This document shows positions 34,686 through 42,955 of a stretch of DNA of 64,000 nucleotides, piece after piece. The stretch's first letter is position 1, and every line of letters begins with the position of its first letter. The notes below the pieces were generated by a model that saw only the letters and a list, made by a program, of their open reading frames with translations, was not told where the DNA came from and did not search any database. Both the position numbers and the translations under genes were made by a program. Origin of the DNA: Brevibacillus humidisoli (GTDB taxonomy: Bacteria; Bacillota; Bacilli; Brevibacillales; Brevibacillaceae); NCBI RefSeq assembly GCF_020923435.1, contig NZ_CP087263.1:2747970-2811969 (forward strand), written 5' to 3'.

Positions 34686-34715
34686 AGTGTAATACATGGC
34701 CAGCACCATTGTCAA
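34686..34715 (-). promoter_or_regulatory. Promoter of fadR
   Basis: TTGACA (34710-34715), 18-base spacer, TACACT (34686-34691) on the minus strand, 10 bases upstream of the FadR operator. Confidence 0.65.
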
Positions 34716-34800
34716 TCCCTTGGAGCCATCATCTGATGACGATCGGGATGCCATCACTGGAGGGTTTGGATCTCATACCGGAACCTGATCACAACGAGCA

Positions 34801-34843
34801 GGGCAGGCCGTTTCCCCATCAGTCGCTTGGAAACTGCCTGCCC
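34801..34843. other. Long stem-loop upstream of fadR
   Basis: GGGCAGGCCGTTTCC / GGAAACTGCCTGCCC gives a 15-bp stem with one mismatch and a 13-base loop. On the plus strand it is followed by a T-rich stretch (GTTCTGTTTGGTTGTTTTG), but no plus-strand gene precedes it. It could end antisense transcription or chitinase readthrough. Role unclear. Confidence 0.55.
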
Positions 34844-34934
34844 CGGTTCTGTTTGGTTGTTTTGTTGCCCCTATGCCTCTTCCTTACTTTCTCGGCATCA
34901 AGAGAGCTACTCATTACCGACTCATTGTCTACAG

Positions 34935-35080
34935 TCTCTAACTGGACTCTCTAACTCAGATACTCTAACTAGTTACTCTAACTACATTCTCTAACTACAT
35001 TCTCTAACTACATTCTCTAACTACATTCTCTGACTACGTTCTCTTGCTAGCTCCCCAACTGCACACACTCTAACTACACT
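34935..35080. repeat. 13-bp tandem repeat array at the chitinase 3' end
   Basis: Consensus TTCTCTAACTACA in about nine clear copies, three nearly identical in the middle and degenerate at both ends. The right end reaches into the last codons and TAG stop of the chitinase gene, whose minus-strand sequence GTGTAGTTAGAG is one copy of the unit. It contains no coding frame. Confidence 0.85.
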
Positions 35081-37142
35081 CTCCAATGTATTTCCAGACG
35101 CCCCACTCACCGCTTTGATCTGGCTGCTCGCCCTGCGTCCACCACTTGGCTTCGTAGATGATACCATTGTAGGTGACACGGTCACCTGCCGTATAGACTT
35201 CTGAGGAACTCCATGCCGGGTAGTCGCAGGTGGCAGCGGAGTTGGTTCTCACCGTAACACTGCTCTCCTGTGACAGATTGCCTGCCGCATCCTTTGCTCT
35301 CACCGTAAAGGTGTAGGACGTGTCTGCTGTCAGGCCACTGACGGTGACGCTGGTCTCGGTCACGTCGAGGCTGGTCGTACCGTAGGCAACGGTGTACCCG
35401 CTTACCCCGACGTTGTCCGTGGAAGCGTCCCATGCCAATGTTACGCTGGTGGAAGTCGTCTCGGTTGCCCGCAGGTTAGCTGGTGCACTTGGCGGTTCGG
35501 AGTCCTCTCCTGCCGGTTCGGTGGTTGCTGTAACCGGACTGCTGGCCGCTGAGACGTTTCCGGCCGCATCTTTAGCCTGTACCGTAAACGTATATGTCGT
35601 ATCAGGCGTCAATCCGGTAATCGTGGTGCTCGTACCGCTCACGTCAACATCGGCAGAATCGTAGGATACGATGTACCCCGCAACCCCGACATTGTCTGTT
35701 GCCGCATCCCAACGGAGTGATACACTGTTGGCTGTTTGACCGGTCACCGTTACATTCTCTGGTGCCGTCGGCGGCGTCGTATCTCCTGGCGCCGACCCCA
35801 GCAGATCGTCGTACACTTTGCTCAACAAGGTGTTGTTCCTATCGGAGCTGAACTCCCAGAACATCGCTCCGGCCAAGCCCTCAGACTTGATGTAGGCCGT
35901 TTTGTATCCGATCGATTCAACATCGTCGTAGCTTATCATGGTCTGCTGGGCAGGATTGTAGAGGAACGGTACCTTTGCCGTGTCATTCCAGTAGCGGGTA
36001 TAGCCGTTTTTGTTGATGTAGTTGGCCTCCAGGTCAGAGAAATCGTATACCCCTTTTTCCCACGTACCAGTGTTAGACGTGCCGGTGCATGTCTGGTACT
36101 CGCCGTTGTTGGCACTGGGGCAGCCACCCCAGCCGCGACCGTAAAACGGCAGACCTGCCACCAGTTTGTTCCCAGGCACACCAGCGGATAGATGGCCCTG
36201 CACAGCAGCAGCTACATGATACGATGCCGCCTGCGGCACTCCCGCCGCTTCCGCAGCCGGATCGAAATAGAGCGGCGCGTTGTGTGCACTAATCGTCTGC
36301 CAGCCGCCATTGAAGTCATAGGTCATGATATTGATCCAATCGACCACCTGAGCAATCTTGTCAAGCTCCGTATTTTGCGCAAAGGCGGGGGAGGCACCTG
36401 AGGCGATCGTTAACAGATACTCCTGACCATCCTCTCGCTCCGCTGCGTCCAGATGCTCACGCACCTCTTGCAGAAGCAGCGTGTAGTTTTGCTTGTCCCC
36501 CGGACGTCTGCTGTTGCCTGGCAATCCGCCTTCTACAGGATACTCCCAGTCGAGATCGACGCCATCAAACTGATACTTGCGAACGAAATCGACCGCCGAT
36601 TTGGCAAAGGTCTCGCGCGTTTGGGCGCTGGCAGCCACATCGGAGAACCGGTTTGACCAGGTCCAGCCGCCTACTGAAATAATCGTCTTCAGGTGCGGGT
36701 TGTCTTGTTTCAGCTTGATCAACTGATTCAGGTTGCCGCGAAGCGGTTGATCCCAGGTATCGCCGGGAAATGACTTCTGAGCGTCAATCCAGGGATCGCC
36801 CAACACAATCGTTCCGTTGGGAACGTTGATCGTCCCGTTTTCATCCTGGCAGGTCCACGTCTGCGGGTTGGGTCCGGTCGGATCCGGGTTGCCATGCCTG
36901 CCATCCCAGCAGATGTCTGCAAATGCGTAGTTGATGTGCGTCACTTTTCCTGCGTCTATCTCCCAAACGTTGTAGTTGCGACCGTATGCACCCCAAGAGG
37001 GGTAGTAGCCGACGATTTTGGCGCCCTCAGCAGCCGCAGCCGGCTGAGCGGAGAAAGCAAACAACGGCAACAGCGACAAAACCAGTGCAGCAATCATGGA
37101 GCAAACGATGCTCCTACTGACAATCCCTTTGTGGAATCTCAT
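35070..37142 (-). CDS. Secreted chitinase (GH18, two Fn3, CBM5/12)
   Basis: A 690-residue secreted chitinase. Signal peptide to about residue 38 (ending QPAAAA). The GH18 domain (about 40-450) has the substrate strand LKTIISVGGW and the catalytic DGVDLDWEYP with Glu200. Two fibronectin type III domains follow (PPTAPENVTV and PPSAPANLRA). A C-terminal chitin-binding CBM5/12 domain has ASTGDRV-like YTAGDRVTYNG and YEAKWWTQGEQP. The layout recalls ChiA1 of Bacillus circulans. ATG with AGGAGG. It interrupts the lcfA-fadR neighbourhood, suggesting insertion. Confidence 0.95.
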   Translation of the reverse strand: MRFHKGIVSRSIVCSMIAALVLSLLPLFAFSAQPAAAAEGAKIVGYYPSWGAYGRNYNVWEIDAGKVTHINYAFADICWDGRHGNPDPTGPNPQTWTCQDENGTINVPNGTIVLGDPWIDAQKSFPGDTWDQPLRGNLNQLIKLKQDNPHLKTIISVGGWTWSNRFSDVAASAQTRETFAKSAVDFVRKYQFDGVDLDWEYPVEGGLPGNSRRPGDKQNYTLLLQEVREHLDAAEREDGQEYLLTIASGASPAFAQNTELDKIAQVVDWINIMTYDFNGGWQTISAHNAPLYFDPAAEAAGVPQAASYHVAAAVQGHLSAGVPGNKLVAGLPFYGRGWGGCPSANNGEYQTCTGTSNTGTWEKGVYDFSDLEANYINKNGYTRYWNDTAKVPFLYNPAQQTMISYDDVESIGYKTAYIKSEGLAGAMFWEFSSDRNNTLLSKVYDDLLGSAPGDTTPPTAPENVTVTGQTANSVSLRWDAATDNVGVAGYIVSYDSADVDVSGTSTTITGLTPDTTYTFTVQAKDAAGNVSAASSPVTATTEPAGEDSEPPSAPANLRATETTSTSVTLAWDASTDNVGVSGYTVAYGTTSLDVTETSVTVSGLTADTSYTFTVRAKDAAGNLSQESSVTVRTNSAATCDYPAWSSSEVYTAGDRVTYNGIIYEAKWWTQGEQPDQSGEWGVWKYIGECS

Positions 37143-37369
37143 ACGAGCAAACCTCCTGTCAAAATGAATGGAATAAACAAAAAAACCAGCCAACAGAAGA
37201 ACAATTCGTTTCCTTTAGAGAACAGACGCATCGACCACCTCCTGCGAGAGACAGTAAAGGAATGGGAAATAAGGGATAGACTCCCTATTTCCACTTTATC
37301 GGAATATTTTGTATTCTCGTAAGGTGGACATTTATGTAAAGAGGGGGAAATTTGCACAAGGCAACAGAA
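37143..37369 (-). other. Upstream region of the chitinase gene
   Basis: About 230 bases between the chitinase start and the lcfA terminator. I see the AGGAGG site and A/T-rich sequence but no promoter with good spacing, no operator-like dyad and no gene. Confidence 0.4.
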
Positions 37370-37407
37370 AAACCACCGTCGTCTTCTTCTGAAAACAACG
37401 GTGGTTT
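37366..37407 (-). terminator. Terminator of lcfA
   Basis: AAACCACCGT / ACGGTGGTTT, a 10-bp stem, followed by TTTTTCTG on the minus strand, about 40 bases after the lcfA stop. Confidence 0.85.
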
Positions 37408-37444
37408 CCCATGAGTAAACGCTTCGATCACAGCATAACCGACG

Positions 37445-39151
37445 CTACGGCGCCATCTCCTGTGCTGAGGCTTCTGCTAGTGTCTGTTGCCGGCTTTCTT
37501 CCTGCAGCTGTCTTCGCAGCACTTTTCCAACCATCGTCTTGGGCAGTTCACTGCGATATTCGTAGATGCGAGGAACTTTATAGGCAGCCAACCGTTTCCT
37601 ACAGTGGGCGTCCAGTTCTTCCTCGCTGGCCGTCTGACCCGGTTTGACGACGACAAAAGCCTTCACTGTCTCGCCACGGTAAGGATCAGGTACTCCTACC
37701 ACTGCCGCCTCCTGCACGGCAGGATGCTCAAACAAGACTTCCTCCACCTCGCGTGGGTAGATGTTGTAGCCTCCCGCGATAATCATATCCTTCTTCCGAT
37801 CGACAATGTAAAAGTAACCTTTTTCGTCCATGTAGGCCATGTCACCGGTCAACAGCCAGCCATCCTGCAGCACCGCTGCCGTATCTTCCGGCCGGTTCCA
37901 GTATCCTCGCATCACCTGCGGTCCCTTTACTGCCAACTCTCCCACTTCGCCCTGCGGCAGTACTTCACCTGTAGCGGGATCAACAATGCGACAATCCGTA
38001 TCTGGCCACGGGAGCCCAATACTGCCGCTAATTCGATGGCCCCAAAGCGGATTGGAGTGGGTGACCGGTGAGCTCTCGGTCAGCCCGTACCCTTCTACCA
38101 GCCTGCCGCCGGTCAGTTCCTCAAAGCGCTGCTGCACTTCCAAAGGAAGAGGCGCAGAACCGCTGACACAAGCTTTGATGGAAGACAGGTCGTATTTTTT
38201 CAGTTCGGGATGATTAATCAAGGCGATGTACATCGTCGGTGCTCCGGGAAAAAGGGTGGGCTTCGCATGGTGGATTGTCTTCAGGATCTCCTTAACATCA
38301 AACCGCGGGATCAGCTGAATTTCTGCAGCCATCTGTATCCCCAGATTCATCACGGTAGTCATCCCGTAGACATGGAAAAGCGGCAGGGCTCCAAGAATCT
38401 TTTCCTGGCCCTTCTTCAGTTTGTAAATGATCGCGAAAGTCTGGACGGCGTTGGCAATCAGGTTTTGGTGTGTCAACATAACCCCTTTGGCCGTTCCGGT
38501 TGTCCCCCCGGTATACTGCAAAAGAGCCAGATCTTCTTCTGGATCGATTTCTACCCGCACGGGAGAAGTGTCCCCCTCGTCCATCAGGGCAGAAAAGGCC
38601 TCCACTCCATTGCCGTACGCCACCTGCGGCCTTTGCCCTTGCTTTCGCTGCACTAGCGGGTACACAAGCCGCTTCAAGGCAGGCAGGTATTCACCCATGC
38701 CGGTCACGATGACGCGACGCAGTGATGTGGAAGATTTGACATTCATAATGCGGGAGAACAACAAGTCGAGTGTGACAATCACTTCCGCTCCCGAATCACT
38801 GATCTGATGAATCAGTTCGCGTTCGGTATAGAGGGGATTGGTCTGTACGACAACGGCACCGGCAAATAAAGCTCCGTAGTAAGAAATGACTGCTTGCGGT
38901 GAATTGGGCAACATGATGGCTACGCGATCACCTTTTTTGACGCCGCGTCTGATCAATGCGTGGGCAAATCGATACGATAGCGACAGCAATTCAGCATAGG
39001 TGATCCGTCTGCCCATAAAGTAAAGGGCATGATTGTGGGGGAATTCTCTGGCAGACTGTTCGAGAAAATACGTCAATGAAACACGGGGGTATTCCAGTGA
39101 CGCAGGTACTTCTACGGGGTAACTGGCAATCCAAGGCTTGGCATTTGACAT
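37445..39151 (-). CDS. lcfA: Long-chain fatty acid-CoA ligase
   Basis: A 568-residue ANL-superfamily enzyme activating fatty acids through an acyl-AMP. Motifs: LLQYTGGTTGTAKGVMLTH (phosphate loop), VEGYGLTESSPV, LLTGDMAYMDEKGYFYIVDRKKD and the catalytic lysine region ELPKTMVGKVLRR. The ATG, 44 codons inside the frame, has GGAGGG upstream. In B. subtilis lcfA directly precedes fadR; here the chitinase gene lies between. No FadR-like site is visible in front. Confidence 0.94.
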   Translation of the reverse strand: MSNAKPWIASYPVEVPASLEYPRVSLTYFLEQSAREFPHNHALYFMGRRITYAELLSLSYRFAHALIRRGVKKGDRVAIMLPNSPQAVISYYGALFAGAVVVQTNPLYTERELIHQISDSGAEVIVTLDLLFSRIMNVKSSTSLRRVIVTGMGEYLPALKRLVYPLVQRKQGQRPQVAYGNGVEAFSALMDEGDTSPVRVEIDPEEDLALLQYTGGTTGTAKGVMLTHQNLIANAVQTFAIIYKLKKGQEKILGALPLFHVYGMTTVMNLGIQMAAEIQLIPRFDVKEILKTIHHAKPTLFPGAPTMYIALINHPELKKYDLSSIKACVSGSAPLPLEVQQRFEELTGGRLVEGYGLTESSPVTHSNPLWGHRISGSIGLPWPDTDCRIVDPATGEVLPQGEVGELAVKGPQVMRGYWNRPEDTAAVLQDGWLLTGDMAYMDEKGYFYIVDRKKDMIIAGGYNIYPREVEEVLFEHPAVQEAAVVGVPDPYRGETVKAFVVVKPGQTASEEELDAHCRKRLAAYKVPRIYEYRSELPKTMVGKVLRRQLQEESRQQTLAEASAQEMAP

Positions 39152-39315
39152 CGCAAATCCCTCCGGTCCTTCGAATAGCTCATCCTTCCCGTGAAAGCGC
39201 ATCCAAAACTTCTTCCTGACTCCATTGTAGTCGAAACCGATTCTATTTTCCAACAATTTTTCCGTTAGGAAACCTCCCCGCATGACACACCGTGATCAGA
39301 GGCGGGACAGCTTCG

Positions 39316-40338
39316 TCAACTGGCGGTCTTCCCCTTTAGTTCTTCCAGCAGGCGGTGTTGGATCCGCTCTTTTTCTGCATGTTCAACCAGATAATACCAC
39401 ACGCGAAGACCGTTCTTCCAGATCCGCTGATCTTGCCCTTTCAGGGTATCGGTTAGGAGCAGGTTTTTTTGAGAATCGCGGTAGGAGATTAGGAGAGAAG
39501 CAATCTCCGCCTCAGACAAATCGGTCTTCACGTGACCGCCTAAAATGTCCATTAGCGAAAATACCTTGATGACCCCCTGCAATGACTCACCTTTTTTCAC
39601 CAATGCCTGCAGAATCTCCTGCTGTCGGGAGATTCGCTCAGCATCACTGTCTTCACGGCCGATGTCACTCTTCCGATAGCGGGCGTAGTCAAGGGCCTGC
39701 TTGCCGTTTAGCACCTGCAGCCCAGGCTCCAGGTCAATACGCGTTCCGTCAGTCGGATCTGTGTATTTCATCCGTTTTTTGATGTTCACCTGGATGCCGC
39801 CCAGCTCGTCCACAACCTGTCGGAACCCTTCAAAATCGACTGTGATATACCGATCAATCGGAACATCAAAGTACTGCTCCAGCGTTTCTTTCAACAAGGC
39901 AGGGCCACCGTACGCCATGGCATGATTTACCTTATCAAACCCTCTTCCGGGCAGTTCCATATAGCTGTCGCGCGGAATGGAGAGGAGATAAATCCGCTGT
40001 CGGACGGGATGAACCGCAGCCAGCATCATCGTATCGGAGCGGGCCCGCTCTCCCTCCCGGCTGTCCACACCGATCAGCAGCAGCGTAAAAGGCTTCAGCG
40101 GTCTCGGCTTGGGAAATAACGGAGTTCCCTGCTCCTCCGGTTGTTCCTGCTTCAGATCGGTGTCGCTCTCAGTGAGGGCAGACGGTTCTTTGGACAGCGA
40201 TTGATACCATTCCCTGGTCATCTTTTTGAACTGATAAGCCGTATAAAACGTATATCCTGCCGCAGAACAAACAATCGCAAGGATCAAGAGGCCGATGACG
40301 GGTTTGGCTGCCCGTCGGTTTATCAAGCGCTTCACCAA
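39316..40338 (-). CDS. LytR-CpsA-Psr family glycopolymer transferase
   Basis: A 340-residue membrane-anchored LCP protein with a short cytoplasmic tail, one membrane helix (about 13-33), a linker, and an LCP domain: LLIGVDSREGERARSDTMMLAA, LLSIPRDSYMELPG, KVNHAMAYGG and DYARYRKSD, with the conserved Arg and Asp that hold the prenyl-phosphate. The family attaches wall teichoic acids or secondary wall polymers to peptidoglycan. Start is TTG or the following GTG. It fits the surface polymer genes further right. Confidence 0.9.
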   Translation of the reverse strand: MVKRLINRRAAKPVIGLLILAIVCSAAGYTFYTAYQFKKMTREWYQSLSKEPSALTESDTDLKQEQPEEQGTPLFPKPRPLKPFTLLLIGVDSREGERARSDTMMLAAVHPVRQRIYLLSIPRDSYMELPGRGFDKVNHAMAYGGPALLKETLEQYFDVPIDRYITVDFEGFRQVVDELGGIQVNIKKRMKYTDPTDGTRIDLEPGLQVLNGKQALDYARYRKSDIGREDSDAERISRQQEILQALVKKGESLQGVIKVFSLMDILGGHVKTDLSEAEIASLLISYRDSQKNLLLTDTLKGQDQRIWKNGLRVWYYLVEHAEKERIQHRLLEELKGKTAS

Positions 40339-40369
40339 TCCCCTTGCCCCCTTTTCATGGCCTCAAAGA

Positions 40370-40405
40370 TGAAAACCCCATCACGCTGATCGCCTGAATG
40401 GGGTT
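40370..40405 (-). terminator. Terminator of the thiolase gene
   Basis: AACCCCAT / ATGGGGTT with a 16-base loop, followed by TTTTCATC on the minus strand, between the thiolase and LCP genes. Confidence 0.7.
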
Positions 40406-40450
40406 CTCTGTTAGTATGGCCTTGAGAGAGTCAGGATATACTTGCCTGTG

Positions 40451-41626
40451 TTACCGCTCCAACACCATGGACATGCCCATGCCGCCGCCCACACAGAGGG
40501 TGGCCAGGCCGCGCTTCGCACCGCTCCGCTTCATTTCGTTCAGCAGCGAAACGACGATGCGGCATCCTGTGCAGCCCACTGGATGCCCGAGCGAGATGCC
40601 GCTGCCGTTGAGATTGGTAATGTCCCGCGGCAACTCCAGCATTTTTTCCACGGCTAGGTATTGGGCGGCAAATGCCTCGTTTACTTCAATCCGCTCCATG
40701 TCATGCAGGGTCAGCCCTGCTTTGGCCAGCGCCTTCTGCGTAGCCGGTACCGGACCATACCCCATCAGATCGGGTTCTACCCCAGCCCAGGCATAGGAGA
40801 TGATCCGTGCCATTGGCTCCAGTCCCATCTCCCGCGCACGGCTTTCCTTCATCAGGAGAACGGCTGCGGCACCATCGTTTATTCCCGAAGCATTTCCAGC
40901 GGTTACGGTCCCATCTTCCCGAAAAGAGGGTTTGAGCGCGGCCAGCCCCTCCAGAGAAATATCGCGCCGAGGGTGCTCATCGGTATCGACCTGGATGGTC
41001 TCTTTTCGTTTCTGGACCGGAACCGGGATGATCTCATCCCGAAACAAACCGCTGTCAATCGCCTGGATGGCGTTTTTATGGCTGCGATAGGCGATCTCAT
41101 CCTGCTCTTCCCGGCTGACCCCGTATTTGTCGGCCAGTCGTTCCGCCGTCTCCCCCATCAGGATCTGGTGATGGGGATCAGTTAACAGCTCCCACAGCGC
41201 ATCGGTCATCTCACCATGCATGATCCGTTTGCCCCAGCGCGTCTGCTTCAAGACATAGGGAGCATTGCTCATGCTCTCTACCCCTCCGGCGATTACGACC
41301 TCGCTGTCTCCCAGCACAATCTGCGACAGCCCGCTGACGATCGCCTGCATCCCCGATGAGCACTGCCGCTGAACCGTGTAGGCGGTCACCTCTTTCCCCA
41401 GTCCGGCATCGATCGCCGCTGTACGGGCGATGTTGGCTTCATCGGTTCGCTGGATGCAGTTGCCAAGAATCACCTCGTCCACGTGAGCAGGGTCGATCCC
41501 CGAACGATCCAGAATTCCTCGGATGACCACTTCCGCCAGTTTGCGAGCGCTTACATCTTTCAGACTGCCGCCAAACGAACCAATCGGTGTTCGCCCGGCT
41601 GCGACAATGACGACTGGATCCATCAT
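40451..41626 (-). CDS. Acetyl-CoA C-acetyltransferase (thiolase)
   Basis: A 391-residue thiolase. The acyl-accepting cysteine is in VQRQCSSGMQA (about residue 88), the catalytic His in GSGISLGHPVGCTG, and the second Cys in LATLCVGGGMGM. Such enzymes either cleave 3-ketoacyl-CoA or condense acetyl-CoA; sequence does not decide between these. It lies 14 bases after a PrmA-like gene. Adjacent ATGs at 41626 and 41623 are both possible. Confidence 0.93.
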   Translation of the reverse strand: MMDPVVIVAAGRTPIGSFGGSLKDVSARKLAEVVIRGILDRSGIDPAHVDEVILGNCIQRTDEANIARTAAIDAGLGKEVTAYTVQRQCSSGMQAIVSGLSQIVLGDSEVVIAGGVESMSNAPYVLKQTRWGKRIMHGEMTDALWELLTDPHHQILMGETAERLADKYGVSREEQDEIAYRSHKNAIQAIDSGLFRDEIIPVPVQKRKETIQVDTDEHPRRDISLEGLAALKPSFREDGTVTAGNASGINDGAAAVLLMKESRAREMGLEPMARIISYAWAGVEPDLMGYGPVPATQKALAKAGLTLHDMERIEVNEAFAAQYLAVEKMLELPRDITNLNGSGISLGHPVGCTGCRIVVSLLNEMKRSGAKRGLATLCVGGGMGMSMVLER

Positions 41627-41640
41627 GTACCCTCTTCCCT

Positions 41641-42627
41641 TCATGCTTTTTTTTCATTATCGCACAGGCGGGTTACAAGCGTCACCCACTCTCCGCTGAT
41701 TCGCTCAGCGATCGGTGAGAATCCTGCTTCCCGGTATGCCTGCTCCACCATCTCTCGGCTCCACTCCACGATCCCCGAGAGAATCACCGTCCCTCCCCAC
41801 GCCAGGGAGCGGAGCACGACCGGCAGCATTGCCACGTCCTCTTCGGCACCAATATTGATCAGGATCAGGTCTGCATCACGGGGCAGCTGTTCTGCTGCCG
41901 CCGGTTCCAGCGGATCTCCGATTACAACCTGTACAGCTTGTTTGGGCAAGTGGTTCAGCGAGCAGTTGTGATCGATCTGATCGGCAGCAGCCGGATTGAT
42001 GTCGATGGCATAGACCGGCCAGGAAGCGCCGTTCTTGGCACAGAAAATAGACAAGATGCCTGAACCGGAGCCGATGTCCAACACACGCTTGTCAGTGAGC
42101 GGAAGCTCCTGCAGCAGGTAGAGGATATCCTGCGTCGTTCCGTGATAACCTGTGCCAAAAGCAGCCCCCGGATCGATCCACAGTACACGTGAAAGATCCT
42201 CAACAACTCCCTCCCCCGACCAGGAAGGAGCGATATGCCACTCTCCGACCTGCACCGGCTCGAACTGCTGCTGCCAGCTCTCGTGTTCTTCCCGTACCTT
42301 CTCTACCTTCAGCAGCGTGACCTGCCCTGCCCACTTCTCCAAAACATGCTGCAACTGCTCTACCCGCTCTTCTTGCCCATCTGTTAACGGTTCGAACAGA
42401 TAGGCCGTCAGGGGTACGTCATCTCTTTCCCGGTAATCATAACCGTTATCAGTCCGGATCACGTCGATGCCTGGTTCCATCCAGCCAAGTGTGTAAGGCG
42501 ATGAGGCCAGTTCTTCCGCAAATGACTCTTCCAACTTCGGATCCAACTGCAGTGTGTATTTCAACCAATACGCCGACAATTCACTCCACACTCCTTCTCC
42601 CTGTATACTCCTACTCACTGTATTCAT
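41641..42627 (-). CDS. Ribosomal protein L11 methyltransferase-like protein
   Basis: A 328-residue class I SAM methyltransferase with PrmA architecture: an N-terminal ferredoxin-like substrate domain (about 1-110), a linker with WIDPGAAFGTGYHGTTQDIL (compare the PrmA motif DPGxAFGTGxHxTT), then VLDIGSGSGILSIF and a catalytic-domain end. The N-terminal part is long and acidic compared with canonical PrmA, and the usual copy lies near dnaJ elsewhere, so this may be a paralogue with another protein substrate. The ATG is set 17 codons inside the frame. Confidence 0.75.
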   Translation of the reverse strand: MNTVSRSIQGEGVWSELSAYWLKYTLQLDPKLEESFAEELASSPYTLGWMEPGIDVIRTDNGYDYRERDDVPLTAYLFEPLTDGQEERVEQLQHVLEKWAGQVTLLKVEKVREEHESWQQQFEPVQVGEWHIAPSWSGEGVVEDLSRVLWIDPGAAFGTGYHGTTQDILYLLQELPLTDKRVLDIGSGSGILSIFCAKNGASWPVYAIDINPAAADQIDHNCSLNHLPKQAVQVVIGDPLEPAAAEQLPRDADLILINIGAEEDVAMLPVVLRSLAWGGTVILSGIVEWSREMVEQAYREAGFSPIAERISGEWVTLVTRLCDNEKKA

Positions 42628-42696
42628 CCTGCAACTGGCTCCCCGCTTGATTACGTGGTAACATACAGAAGGAACCATTACGGGATGGAGGTACAG

Positions 42697-42816
42697 ATGA
42701 TGTTTGATGAATTCTTCTACCGCCGCCGCAAAAACAAAGGGTTGTTCGTTCTCAGCATTTTGTTTATCGCAGCGAGTGCTCTGCTGCTGATCGGCGGAAT
42801 CTACTACCTGAGCTAG
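42697..42816 (+). CDS. 39-residue single-span membrane peptide
   Basis: A small gene with GGAGG 6 bases before ATGATG. The product has a basic cytoplasmic start (EFFYRRRKNKG) and one hydrophobic helix of about 21 residues, then YYLS. It lies divergently from the methyltransferase gene and just before the csaB promoter. The basic-then-hydrophobic pattern and good ribosome site argue for a real gene. Function unknown. Confidence 0.65.
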   Translation: MMFDEFFYRRRKNKGLFVLSILFIAASALLLIGGIYYLS

Positions 42817-42817
42817 A

Positions 42818-42847
42818 TTGCTTTACTCCTCCCCTGCACTCTATTAT
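42818..42847 (+). promoter_or_regulatory. SigA-like promoter of csaB
   Basis: TTGCTT (42818-42823), 18-base spacer, TATTAT (42842-42847), about 110 bases before csaB. Confidence 0.6.
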
Positions 42848-42888
42848 ACTTGAGCATGTCACCACTATTGGGGAAAAAACGTGCTACC

Positions 42889-42924
42889 TGCAACGATCCA
42901 GGGCCGTTGCAACCGCCCTTTTTG
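42889..42924 (+). terminator. Terminator-like element in the csaB leader
   Basis: TGCAACG / CGTTGCA stem with a 9-base loop, then ACCGCCCTTTTTG. It lies between the predicted csaB promoter and gene, so it would act as a leader attenuator or end the small upstream gene. Confidence 0.5.
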
Positions 42925-42955
42925 TGCATGTTTTCTACAGAAAGAAGGTTCTCTC

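Noticed and set aside
34801-34843. Terminator of the chitinase gene
   Set aside because: On the minus strand no T-tract follows the stem; it was kept as a hairpin of unknown role instead.
34935-35080. CRISPR array
   Set aside because: The repeats are contiguous 13-bp units without spacers and there are no cas genes.
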